The position numbers and the translations under genes were made by a program. Below are positions 45,867-54,247 of a stretch of DNA of 64,000 nucleotides, one piece after another. The stretch spans positions 434,001 through 498,000 of the forward strand of contig CALSOH010000002.1 in NCBI GenBank assembly GCA_943787925.1. Reading direction: 5' to 3'. The notes below the pieces were generated by a model. The model was not told where the DNA came from and searched no databases. It was given only the letters and a program-made list of their open reading frames with translations. Each line of letters begins with the position of its first letter. Position 1 is the first letter of the stretch. This stretch comes from TMED14 sp003507115 (GTDB lineage Bacteria > Bacteroidota > Bacteroidia > Flavobacteriales > Schleiferiaceae).

Positions 45867-46090
45867 GAGTTCGGGCGGCGTAAAATCGCAAACACCTCGA
45901 CGATAAATCCGATAACGATGAACAACGGCGCCCACGTGATCCGACGCGCACTGAATAGTTCTTCGTTGTACACGGTGGGATCCTCGGAGCCCCCGCCGGC
46001 CATGAGGATAAATCCAAGGATGATGAACGCAATACCGACCGCAAACAAGAGGTAATTGGTTTTATCGAAGAGAAAAGAATTCTGGCTCAT
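45863..46090 (-). CDS. DUF3098 small membrane protein
   Basis: A 75-residue protein with two membrane helices (about residues 12-32 and 51-70). The sequence FDKTNYLLFAVGIAFIILGF and its place between ftsX and uppP match the DUF3098 family of Bacteroidota, of unknown function. Its ATG overlaps the ftsX stop by one base. Confidence 0.85.
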   Translation of the reverse strand: MSQNSFLFDKTNYLLFAVGIAFIILGFILMAGGGSEDPTVYNEELFSARRITWAPLFIVIGFIVEVFAILRRPNS

Positions 46091-46974
46091 TATTCGTACA
46101 GTTGATTCGTTTTGAGGGCGAGATATCGGCGGACCGCTAGGGCGGTACTCGTGGCCGTTAGAATAAGTCCTACCAACGTCATGGCGACTACCTCCATGAG
46201 CCACAAGGTCCATGGAAGTGACGTGGCTAATTCGGGATAAACTTGGCGGATAGACTGGAACAAAAAGCCCAATAGGACAGCCGCAAAAAGTCCTCCAAAT
46301 AGACCCAGACGCAAGCCTTGACGCAAGAAGGGACGGTGGATAAATGCTTTAGTTGCTCCTACGAGCTGCATCGTTTTGATGGAGAAACGGCGAGCATAAA
46401 TAGCTAAGCGGATCGAGCTATTGATCAAGGCCATCGAAACTAAGAGCAGCACAACGGCGGCCGCAAGCATGGCGGAGGTGATGCGTCCAATGTTTTTGTG
46501 AATTGCCGAAATCAAGGCCCGGTCGTACACCATGTCTTCGACGATAGACTCTTTCATCAGGCGGGCTTTGAGATCCTCCAAGACCTCTGGGGTGACAAAA
46601 TCCGCGTTGAGTTTGAGGTCCAAGGCGTCGCTTAAGGGGTTATACCCCAGGAAATCCACAAAGTCTTCACCCAATTCGGACTGGAATTTGGCGGCGGCAT
46701 CTTCCTTGCTCACGTAAATGATTTGCCGGACCTCCGGGGACATGGACCAAGTGGTCACCAAAGCTTCTCGTTGGGCCGTGGTAGTCTCGGGCTGAAGGAA
46801 GAGGGTGAAGGTGAAATTTTCTTTGAGCTCGTCCGTAAGCGTCCTGGCCTGATACAGCAGCGTCATCATCACCCCCAACACGAAGAGAACCAAGCCGATG
46901 CTCACGATGACCGAGAGGTAGGAATAGCGCAAGCGCTTCCGATTAAACTGGTCTTCTCCTTTGGCTCGGCTCAT
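46090..46974 (-). CDS. ftsX: Cell division protein FtsX
   Basis: A 294-residue protein with four helices (about residues 20-42, 165-190, 220-245 and 262-283) and a large extracytoplasmic domain after the first, as in FtsX. With FtsE it regulates peptidoglycan hydrolases at the septum; ftsE is not in the window. The ATG at 46974 lies 4 bases after TAGATTTG, so the message probably starts near the start codon. Confidence 0.93.
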   Translation of the reverse strand: MSRAKGEDQFNRKRLRYSYLSVIVSIGLVLFVLGVMMTLLYQARTLTDELKENFTFTLFLQPETTTAQREALVTTWSMSPEVRQIIYVSKEDAAAKFQSELGEDFVDFLGYNPLSDALDLKLNADFVTPEVLEDLKARLMKESIVEDMVYDRALISAIHKNIGRITSAMLAAAVVLLLVSMALINSSIRLAIYARRFSIKTMQLVGATKAFIHRPFLRQGLRLGLFGGLFAAVLLGFLFQSIRQVYPELATSLPWTLWLMEVVAMTLVGLILTATSTALAVRRYLALKTNQLYE

Positions 46975-46978
46975 ACTG

Positions 46979-46986
46979 CAAATCTA
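46979..46986 (-). promoter_or_regulatory. Putative -7 element of the ftsX operon, 4 bases before the start codon
   Basis: Perfect TAGATTTG on the minus strand, 4 bases before the ftsX ATG. It shares the 105-base divergent gap with the leuS element at 47067. Confidence 0.45.
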
Positions 46987-47066
46987 ACGAATTGCCCGGC
47001 TAATTGGGTAGGATTCCCCCACGGAATACCGAGTCAAACAGCGCTGCTCAATCTCCGCCCACGGCG

Positions 47067-47074
47067 TACTTTTG
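47067..47074 (+). promoter_or_regulatory. Putative -7 element of leuS, 5 bases before the start codon
   Basis: Perfect TACTTTTG on plus, separated from the leuS ATG (47080) by 5 bases. It supports 47080 as the start against long in-frame extensions upstream. No TTG at -33 spacing. Confidence 0.45.
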
Positions 47075-47079
47075 CTCCC

Positions 47080-49833
47080 ATGGACTACCGCCCGACTGAA
47101 TTGGATGCCAAATGGCAAGCATACTGGAGAGCCCATGGGACATTTTCGGCTGAATTCCCGAGTGAGAAGCCCAAATTTTACGTGCTCGATATGTTCCCCT
47201 ACCCCTCTGGGGCGGGATTGCACGTGGGCCATCCCCTGGGCTACATCGCCAGCGATATCGTGGCTCGGTACAAGCGCCATCGGGGGTTCAATGTGCTCCA
47301 TCCGATGGGTTACGATGCCTTTGGATTGCCTGCTGAGCAGTACGCCATCCAGACGGGTCAGCATCCTGAGGTAACCACCGAAAAGAACATTGCCCGCTAC
47401 CGCGAACAGCTGGACCGCATCGGCTTTAGCTTCGATTGGACCCGCGAGGTTCAGACTTGCCGCGCTGATTTCTACCGTTGGACTCAGTGGATATTTATTC
47501 AATTATTCCACAGCTGGTACAACAAAACCACGGATCGCGCGGAACCCATCGCCTCCCTCCAAGCCTACCTGGATTCGAATGGAACGGAGGGGCTTCAGGC
47601 CTCCTGCCATGGAGACCCTGCCTGCACTCCGGCAGAATGGGCGCGTATGGATGCGTCAGAGCGCGAGGCCTTTTTGCAGCATTTCCGTCTGGCCTTCCGA
47701 TCCGAATCCGTCGTCAACTGGTGCCCCGCTTTGGGCACGGTGTTGGCCAACGACGAGGTCGTCGATGGACGATCAGAGCGCGGTGGTCACCCTGTCGTCC
47801 AAAAACCTATGCTTCAGTGGAGCTTGCGCATTTCCGCCTACGCCCAGCGCCTGTTGGACGGGTTGGATGGCCTCGATTGGTCTGATTCCATGAAGGAAAC
47901 GCAGCGCAATTGGATTGGCCGCAGTCAAGGTGCACGTGTTCGCTTTGCCCTTCCAGGCATACCCGGCGAGGCCCTGGAGGTCTTTACCACTCGCCCGGAT
48001 ACGCTTTTCGGCGTCACTTTTATGGTGGTGGCTCCCGAGCATCCCTGGTTGGTCACTCTGACCACAGAGGCGCAACGCGCGGAGGTCGAGGCCTATCAGG
48101 AAACTTCGGCACGGCGGAGTGAGCGTGACCGCCAGGCCGATACCAAAACGATTTCGGGTGCCTTCAGCGGTGCCTACGCCCTACATCCCTTTACGGGAGC
48201 CCCCGTGCCCATTTGGACGAGTGACTACGTATTGATGGGTTACGGCACGGGCGCCATCATGGCAGTTCCTGCGCACGACAGCCGGGATTATGCCTTCGCC
48301 AAGCACTTCGGCCTGCCCATCCAAGAAGTGGTGGCCGGCGGCGACCTGGACGTAGAATCCTATGACGCCAAAGAGGGCATTTTGGTGAATTCCGACTTTT
48401 TGAACGGCTTGCCGGTTAAGGATGCCATCGAGCGCGCCATCGCCGAAGTGGAAGCCCGCAAATTGGGCGAGCGCCGCATCCAATACCGTTTGCGCGATGC
48501 CGTGTTTGGCCGACAACGCTACTGGGGCGAGCCCATTCCGGTAGCCTACCGCGACGGGGTGCCTGAGACGCTTCCCTTAGAGGAGTTGCCTTTGGTCTTG
48601 CCCCCCGTGGATGCCTATTTGCCCACCGAAGACGGCGAGCCGCCCTTGGCGCGTGCGGAAAACTGGGAAACCCTCGAAGGACTCCCCCTCGAGACGACCA
48701 CCATGCCCGGTTGGGCAGGAAGCTCTTGGTATTTCTTACGCTACATGGACGCTCAGAACGACGGCGCCTTTGCCGCGAAAGACAAAGTGGACTATTGGAA
48801 CCAGGTAGACCTCTATGTGGGTGGCAGCGAGCACGGCACCGGCCACCTTCTCTACTCCCGTTTCTGGGGCCATGTCCTGCATGACTTGGGCCATATTCCC
48901 TTCGCCGAGCCATTCCAAAAACTGGTCAACCAAGGGATGATTCAAGGTATTTCGGCCTTTGTGCACCGCCTGGAAGACAGTCAGACCTATGTGAGTTCCG
49001 ACGCGGTCCAGGGCCGCAAAACCCAGCGCATCCACGTCGATGTGCACTATGTGAACGAAAAGGACGAATTGGACCGTGACGGCTTCAAAGCCTGGCTGCC
49101 CGAATTTGCTGAGGCCACTTTCGAACCGGCCGATGGCCCGATCAAGCTGGACCGCGAAGTCGAGAAGATGTCCAAGTCCAAGCACAACGTCATCAACCCC
49201 GACGCCATCTGTGCCGACCACGGCGCCGATGCCCTTCGCCTCTACGAAATGTTCCTCGGGCCCCTGGAGCAGTCCAAGCCTTGGGACACCAAAGGCCTAA
49301 GCGGCGTCACCGGATTCTTGCGCAAAGTGACGCGCTTGATGGACAAGCGCAGCGTCCAAGCAGCGAGCAAAGACGAACTCAAGACCCTGCATAAGCTGAT
49401 CGAAAAAGTGGAGAAGGACATGGAAAACCTGTCCTTTAACACGACCGTGAGCGCTATGATGATTGCGGTCAATGAGTGGTCGAGCCAAGCCTCCATTTCG
49501 GAAGCCACCTTGCGCGATTTGGCCGTGCTGCTGTCGCCTTTAGCACCGCATTTGGCAGAAGAGCTGTGGGAAACCTTGGGCCAAGCCCCGAGCGTGGCCT
49601 ATGCCCCCTTCCCCGTGCTGAATCCCGACTACCTCGTGGAAGACGCCGTGCAGTATCCCGTTCAGTTCAACGGCAAGACGCGCTTCTTCATCGAGGTTCC
49701 CACGGGCAGCGCCCCGGGCGAGGTGGAAGCGGTAGTTCGCGGACATGAAAAGACGGACAGCTATGTGGACGGCAAAACGATCCGAAAGATCATCGTCGTT
49801 CCCGGCCGTATCGTGAATGTGGTTATCGGGTAA
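47080..49833 (+). CDS. leuS: Leucyl-tRNA synthetase
   Basis: A 917-residue class I synthetase. The HIGH-like motif is HVGHPLG (in SGAGLHVGHPLGY), the KMSKS motif is KMSKSKHN, and the CP1 editing domain lies between them. A Bacteroidota-type insertion with paired Cys (ASCHGDPACTPAEW) sits near residue 175. It charges tRNA-Leu. The reading frame extends 357 bases upstream over ftsX without a stop, but the family start is at ATG 47080. Confidence 0.97.
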   Translation: MDYRPTELDAKWQAYWRAHGTFSAEFPSEKPKFYVLDMFPYPSGAGLHVGHPLGYIASDIVARYKRHRGFNVLHPMGYDAFGLPAEQYAIQTGQHPEVTTEKNIARYREQLDRIGFSFDWTREVQTCRADFYRWTQWIFIQLFHSWYNKTTDRAEPIASLQAYLDSNGTEGLQASCHGDPACTPAEWARMDASEREAFLQHFRLAFRSESVVNWCPALGTVLANDEVVDGRSERGGHPVVQKPMLQWSLRISAYAQRLLDGLDGLDWSDSMKETQRNWIGRSQGARVRFALPGIPGEALEVFTTRPDTLFGVTFMVVAPEHPWLVTLTTEAQRAEVEAYQETSARRSERDRQADTKTISGAFSGAYALHPFTGAPVPIWTSDYVLMGYGTGAIMAVPAHDSRDYAFAKHFGLPIQEVVAGGDLDVESYDAKEGILVNSDFLNGLPVKDAIERAIAEVEARKLGERRIQYRLRDAVFGRQRYWGEPIPVAYRDGVPETLPLEELPLVLPPVDAYLPTEDGEPPLARAENWETLEGLPLETTTMPGWAGSSWYFLRYMDAQNDGAFAAKDKVDYWNQVDLYVGGSEHGTGHLLYSRFWGHVLHDLGHIPFAEPFQKLVNQGMIQGISAFVHRLEDSQTYVSSDAVQGRKTQRIHVDVHYVNEKDELDRDGFKAWLPEFAEATFEPADGPIKLDREVEKMSKSKHNVINPDAICADHGADALRLYEMFLGPLEQSKPWDTKGLSGVTGFLRKVTRLMDKRSVQAASKDELKTLHKLIEKVEKDMENLSFNTTVSAMMIAVNEWSSQASISEATLRDLAVLLSPLAPHLAEELWETLGQAPSVAYAPFPVLNPDYLVEDAVQYPVQFNGKTRFFIEVPTGSAPGEVEAVVRGHEKTDSYVDGKTIRKIIVVPGRIVNVVIG

Positions 49834-49893
49834 GAAACACTCCCTGCCGAGCACCCCGGCACCGAGCGTACTGCCGCGGCCTGATTAATCGGC

Positions 49894-51168
49894 CTAAAGC
49901 GCCGCTAAGGAGTCAATCTGCGCTTTCAAGGGCGCCATGTGCGCTTCGAAGCTCGCCCAAAGTTTGGCGGGCAAGGGTTCGGTTCGCTGCATAGGCTCAC
50001 GCAAGGGGTCGACCTGCTTGCCATTTTTCCAAAAGCGGTAGCATACGTGGGGTCCTGTGGCCAAGCCCGTAGAACCCACGTAGCCAATGACCTGGCCCTG
50101 CTCTACATGCACCCCATTCCGAATGCCTTTGCCAATACGGCTCATGTGCAAGTACTGGGTCGTGTAGGTTCCATTGTGTTTGACCTTCACATAGTTGCCA
50201 TTGGCGCTCGTATACGTGGCTGCGATGACCGTGCCGCCCGCCGTGGCCAGAATGGGCGTGCCCGTCGGTGCGGCATAGTCCGTGCCCAGGTGAGCTTTCC
50301 AGCGTTTCTGAACCGGGTGAAAGCGGTTTTTGGAATAGCGTGAGGTGATGCGTGCAAACTCCAAGGGCGCTTTCAGAAACATGCGCTTGAGTCCCTCTCC
50401 TTCCTCGGAATAAAAATCGCGGATGCCGTTGGCCTCGTCTTCATAGCGGAAAGCGTAGTAGGGCTTGCCGTTGTGGACAAAGCGTGCGCCGAGGATTCGG
50501 CCCGTTCCCACGAAGGAGGTGTCATCGACAAACCGCTCCTCAAAAATGACCTCAAACCGGTCGCCCTTTTGGATGCGGAAGAAGTCAATGGTCCAGGCAT
50601 AGACCTCGCTGAGGCGGACGGCGACGGCGGGGGAAACATTTTGGTTCGAGAGGGTTTCATACAGGGAGCCCTCAATCGTCCCGGCAACCGCCCGCTGGAC
50701 GACTTTGGTGGGCCGCTCAACTCGTTGAACATACAGACTATCTAGTCCAAAAACCAGGTATTCGGTTTGGGAGGATTCGTAGATGAAGTAGTGGGCCGCC
50801 GCCGCGCTATCCGCACTACGGAAGACCCAATAGGCATCGCCTGCACGCCAGCGTCGGGGATTAAAGACATCCTTAGAACGATTGAGTAGATCCGATATGG
50901 TAGAATAGGGAACGCCGATCTCGTCCATCACAGAGCCAAACGCCTGACCCTCCTTGACGATGTAGCGCGTCGGGGCATAGTCGGCCAGTGAGATGCCATA
51001 CATGCTCCCAGGATCGACCACCTCTCCAGAATCCCCTGGAAGTAGCAGGGCGCCTTCGCCGCTACAGGCCCGAACCATGAAGTAAAGCAGTGTGACGGCC
51101 AAAACACCCAAAGCCCCTGCTTTGAGACTGCGCGTGAGGCGTTTTTTGAATTTCTTAGAAGAAGTCAT
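49894..51168 (-). CDS. M23-family peptidoglycan endopeptidase
   Basis: A 424-residue protein with one N-terminal membrane anchor (about residues 18-36, in a basic context) and a LysM/OapA-like middle region (IVKEGQAFGSVMDEIGVP). The C-terminal M23 domain has HLGTDYAAP (His and Asp zinc ligands), YLHM and GPHVCYRFW. It should cut peptide cross-links in peptidoglycan. An earlier ATG at 51189 overlaps the promoter element, so 51168 is preferred. Confidence 0.92.
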   Translation of the reverse strand: MTSSKKFKKRLTRSLKAGALGVLAVTLLYFMVRACSGEGALLLPGDSGEVVDPGSMYGISLADYAPTRYIVKEGQAFGSVMDEIGVPYSTISDLLNRSKDVFNPRRWRAGDAYWVFRSADSAAAAHYFIYESSQTEYLVFGLDSLYVQRVERPTKVVQRAVAGTIEGSLYETLSNQNVSPAVAVRLSEVYAWTIDFFRIQKGDRFEVIFEERFVDDTSFVGTGRILGARFVHNGKPYYAFRYEDEANGIRDFYSEEGEGLKRMFLKAPLEFARITSRYSKNRFHPVQKRWKAHLGTDYAAPTGTPILATAGGTVIAATYTSANGNYVKVKHNGTYTTQYLHMSRIGKGIRNGVHVEQGQVIGYVGSTGLATGPHVCYRFWKNGKQVDPLREPMQRTEPLPAKLWASFEAHMAPLKAQIDSLAAL

Positions 51169-51186
51169 AGGGCCGGTGGGAAAAGT

Positions 51187-51194
51187 CAAAACTA
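51187..51194 (-). promoter_or_regulatory. Putative -7 element of the M23 peptidase gene
   Basis: Perfect TAGTTTTG on the minus strand, 18 bases before the ATG at 51168. A TTG at 51221-51219 has a 24-base spacer, somewhat long. Confidence 0.4.
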
Positions 51195-51281
51195 CGGACC
51201 ACCACCTGGATAGCCATGCAAAAATTCATATTTGGCGCAGAGATTATCCGGCCGGCCTTCACCCTATAAAACGAAAAAGGG

Positions 51282-52232
51282 TTAGTGTTCTCTGGCGTAG
51301 CGATCTACAAAAGACTTACCCCATTCAGATTGTTCTTCGTCGGACCAGAGAAAGGGGAAAAAAATGCGCTTTTGGAAACGCGGAGGAAGGTATTTCTGCC
51401 AATTGGTCCCCCCTGTTGCACGAGCATCTGCTGGTTGCTTAGCGAGATATCGAACGGCTGAGCGGTAATGCTGAAGGGGCCACAAGACATTGACGTATTG
51501 ATCGTAGGTGCGCAGTTCTTTTTTTAGCTCTTCGCTCAAAGTGCCCGCCTCAAGCATACGTCGCGCTTGGTCTGAAATAGATTGTTGATAAGCCTTTTTG
51601 GCGCGCTTTAAGAAAGTCTCCCCATAGTGCGTTTCAAATTGCACGAGGGTGAGTGTCTTTTGCCCATCCTTTTCGATGGTGGCCCCTCTCAACCAGTAGA
51701 TTTGGGCCAGCAGGGCCTCCACACTTTCTTCGGAACGCATGGCCTCACGCTGTTCGAGGTGGACCAAATCATGCAGATTTGCGCTGGCCAATTCAATCAT
51801 ACGGTATTGTCCTGATTGAAACCCGCTGGCAGGGATCAACGCCATGCGGAACCTCAAAAACTGCTCACGATCCATCCCATCGACCATGACCCCAAAACTG
51901 TGCTCCAAGGCACTGAAGTAGCGATTGCAACGACGCATTGCCTCGGCAAGGGCGTCGGCTGACACGTCCCCTTTTTCAATGATGGGATCCAACTCATGCA
52001 GCACCAGCTTGAAATACAATTCCGTGATTTGATGGTACATGATGAATATGGGCTCATCATGGTGCGAGGTGCGGGGCTGCTGAAGACTTAGCAGGCTATC
52101 CAGGCGGATATAATCCCAATAGGTGAGGTAATCTGCCTCGAGAAGTCCATCCAAGAAGTCCAATAATTCCTGGCCCGAAGCCGAATACTTTTCTTTCAGC
52201 GCGGCAAGGCGGGCAGTGATCGCATCATCCAT
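51282..52232 (-). CDS. kynA: Tryptophan 2,3-dioxygenase
   Basis: A 316-residue heme dioxygenase. The substrate-binding motif PASGFQSGQYR and the C-terminal ATGGTNWQKYL are typical; the heme-ligand His is probably in LQHYRSAV. It opens the indole ring of L-tryptophan to N-formylkynurenine, the first step of the kynurenine route. The other pathway genes are absent here. A near-consensus TACCTTTC (52244-52237) ends 4 bases before the ATG. Confidence 0.93.
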   Translation of the reverse strand: MDDAITARLAALKEKYSASGQELLDFLDGLLEADYLTYWDYIRLDSLLSLQQPRTSHHDEPIFIMYHQITELYFKLVLHELDPIIEKGDVSADALAEAMRRCNRYFSALEHSFGVMVDGMDREQFLRFRMALIPASGFQSGQYRMIELASANLHDLVHLEQREAMRSEESVEALLAQIYWLRGATIEKDGQKTLTLVQFETHYGETFLKRAKKAYQQSISDQARRMLEAGTLSEELKKELRTYDQYVNVLWPLQHYRSAVRYLAKQPADARATGGTNWQKYLPPRFQKRIFFPFLWSDEEQSEWGKSFVDRYAREH

Positions 52233-52267
52233 AGGGGAAAGGTACGGCAGACTCTATCGTCGAAGGA

Positions 52268-53320
52268 TTAATCGCCCGCCGGTAAGGAAAAGGAAAAGGT
52301 CGAACCTAAATGGAGGGAGCTCTGTACTTTGATATATTGACCATGAGCCTCAATAATATGCTTCGCGATAGCCAACCCAAGTCCTGTGCCCCCCACTTTC
52401 TTGGATCGATTTCGACTCTTGTCTACCCGGTAGAATCGCTCAAAAATTCGGGTGACATTTTGTTGATCGATTCCTATACCATTGTCTTCCAGAGCGAAGT
52501 GGACCATTCCGTCGACATGCTTGAGTTGAATCCGCACAAAGCCGCCCTCTGGCTTTGAGTATTTAATAGCATTGCTCAATAGATTCACCACGACTTGGTC
52601 AATGCGCTCGCGATCCCCTTTGACATGCCAGCGATCTTTGGGGTTATAATCTCGAATAAGTTGAATATCATTGGCCGCTAAGCGATCGACAAATTGTTCC
52701 GTGACATCGTCTATCTGGGACGCCATGGAATAGGTCTGAACGTCCAGTTCCAGCTTGTGTGATTCCAAATGGGTCAGCACCTCCATGTCTTGAATCAATC
52801 GAATCATGCGATCCACATTGCGGTTGGCTTTTTTCAAATACTCCTTACGCGTCGAGCTACTTTTCACCCCGTCCATGAGGGTTTCAATGTACCCTTGAAT
52901 GTTAAAAATGGGGGTGCGGAGCTCATGGGAGAGATTCGCAATAAACTCGCGCCTCACATCGTCGCGCGCTTGGTACTTTTCAACTTCCGCGTAGGCCTTT
53001 TTATCCCATTCGCTGAGGGCCGTGTGGGAGTCTTCTTGGGTTGATCCTGCTTCGGGGGTAGCACCTGCCACAACCTCATAGACCAGCGGCCACCTGCGAT
53101 GAACCGTATGTCGGATCAAGGCGTCGATCGCGATGGCGAGGATTGTACCCATGAAGAGGCTCAATACCGTGATTTCAACGATGGGCAGGGTGTCAAAGGT
53201 CATGGGAAAACGACCATCTGGCGTATGCGAGTACATCATGACAAGGACCATGGTTCCCCATAGCATCGGTGCGAAAAAGGCGGCCAATAAGGCCATCGTG
53301 AGTTCGGACTTGCGTATCAT
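52268..53320 (-). CDS. PhoR-like sensor histidine kinase
   Basis: A 350-residue kinase with two N-terminal helices (about residues 8-31 and 46-68), a short linker, the HisKA domain (phospho-His in NLSHELRTP), and a HATPase domain with NLLSNAIKYS, EDNGIGI and GTGLGLAI. It follows the response regulator gene with a 4-base overlap, so the two form a pair. The loop between the helices is only about 14 residues, so the signal may come from a partner protein, as for PhoR with the phosphate transporter. Confidence 0.92.
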   Translation of the reverse strand: MIRKSELTMALLAAFFAPMLWGTMVLVMMYSHTPDGRFPMTFDTLPIVEITVLSLFMGTILAIAIDALIRHTVHRRWPLVYEVVAGATPEAGSTQEDSHTALSEWDKKAYAEVEKYQARDDVRREFIANLSHELRTPIFNIQGYIETLMDGVKSSSTRKEYLKKANRNVDRMIRLIQDMEVLTHLESHKLELDVQTYSMASQIDDVTEQFVDRLAANDIQLIRDYNPKDRWHVKGDRERIDQVVVNLLSNAIKYSKPEGGFVRIQLKHVDGMVHFALEDNGIGIDQQNVTRIFERFYRVDKSRNRSKKVGGTGLGLAIAKHIIEAHGQYIKVQSSLHLGSTFSFSLPAGD

Positions 53321-54000
53321 GACTCTCCTTCAAATGTGTAGCCCACCCCTTTGACGGTGCGAACCCTTAAATCTCCGATTTTCTCCCGAATCTTTCGAAT
53401 ATGCACATCAATCGTGCGATCGCCCACCACCACTTCATCCCCCCAGACCTTTTTCATAATGGTCTCCCGGGCATACACCTTACCGGGCTTTTTGGCCAAA
53501 AGGGCGAGAAGTTCAAACTCTTTCCGAGGAAGAGATAAGGTCTTGCCATGAATTTCAACGGTGTAGCGCTCTAGATCAATCACCAGCCCATTCCGCTCCA
53601 GCCGTGACTGCTTCATGGGCTCATCCCCCGCCCTGCGAAGCAAGGCTTTGACTTTGCTCACGAGCAATTTGGGCCGAATGGGCTTTGTTATGTAGGCGTC
53701 AGCTCCCGCATCAAAAGCAGCCAGTTGAGAATAGTCCTCTCCTCTGGCACTGAGCATGGCGACTATGGTGTTGGAAATGGTTGGATTGGAGCGAATCCGC
53801 TCACAAACCTCCACGCCATCCATTCGGGGCATCATCACGTCTAACAACACCAAATCAGGCTGAACTTGGATGCACATCTGAACCCCCTTGACCCCATCCT
53901 TTGCAACGAAGACTTCGTACCCCTCTTTACGAAGGTTGAAGCTGACGAATTCGAGGATATCTGGGTCATCTTCGATAATGAGAATTTTCTGTGACTTCAT
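53317..54000 (-). CDS. PhoB-like response regulator
   Basis: A 227-residue OmpR-class regulator: receiver domain with phospho-acceptor Asp54 (LVLLDVMMPRMDG), conserved Lys in ITKPIRPK, and a winged-helix DNA-binding domain ending VRTVKGVGYTFE. It is divergent from a PiT-like phosphate permease across a 247-base AT-rich gap, which supports but does not prove a role in phosphate control. Confidence 0.93.
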   Translation of the reverse strand: MKSQKILIIEDDPDILEFVSFNLRKEGYEVFVAKDGVKGVQMCIQVQPDLVLLDVMMPRMDGVEVCERIRSNPTISNTIVAMLSARGEDYSQLAAFDAGADAYITKPIRPKLLVSKVKALLRRAGDEPMKQSRLERNGLVIDLERYTVEIHGKTLSLPRKEFELLALLAKKPGKVYARETIMKKVWGDEVVVGDRTIDVHIRKIREKIGDLRVRTVKGVGYTFEGES

Positions 54001-54022
54001 GCCATAGCTTCAATGGTTAGGG

Positions 54023-54030
54023 TAAAGGTA
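54023..54030 (-). promoter_or_regulatory. Near-consensus -7 element of the phoB-like gene
   Basis: TACCTTTA on the minus strand, 22 bases before the ATG at 54000; one mismatch from TAnnTTTG. Confidence 0.3.
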
Positions 54031-54106
54031 TGCCTTGATAATCAGGGCTGTCACGGCTTAACAGTTTAATAAAATGGGTCAAGATGATTTTTTTTCTTAC
54101 ACATTG

Positions 54107-54129
54107 AATATCAGTTATTTAATGATATT
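54107..54129. promoter_or_regulatory. Inverted repeat in the divergent phoB/permease gap
   Basis: AATATCA (54107-54113) and TGATATT (54123-54129) form a perfect 7-bp inverted repeat with a 9-base spacer, midway between the two divergent promoters. It could be an operator, possibly for the PhoB-like regulator, though OmpR-class sites are usually direct repeats. Confidence 0.35.
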
Positions 54130-54182
54130 TTAACCGAAATAACCGCGTCGTAAACTTTACAATTCGGTAACATTGGCCGGGA

Positions 54183-54190
54183 TACTTTTG
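54183..54190 (+). promoter_or_regulatory. Putative -7 element of the PiT-like gene
   Basis: Perfect TACTTTTG on plus, 57 bases before the ATG at 54248. Confidence 0.35.
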
Positions 54191-54247
54191 TATCGGAATC
54201 CATCGTACACCATTCTGGATTTTTTAAACACATACAAATTTAGACAC

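Noticed and set aside
46723..47079. N-terminal extension of leuS
   Set aside because: The extension is antisense to ftsX, lies upstream of the TACTTTTG promoter element, and the synthetase family begins at MDYRPTELDAKW.
49834..49893. Possible terminator between leuS and the M23 gene
   Set aside because: Only a short imperfect palindrome around GATTAATC with no T run was found.
54048..54054. CTGTCAC upstream of the PhoB-like gene as a Pho box half-site
   Set aside because: Only one half-site resembling the enterobacterial box was found, without the second direct repeat at 11-base spacing, and the Bacteroidota site is not established.
54001..54247. RNA gene or riboswitch in the AT-rich divergent gap
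   Set aside because: No cloverleaf or extended conserved stem was seen; only promoter motifs and one inverted repeat are supported.
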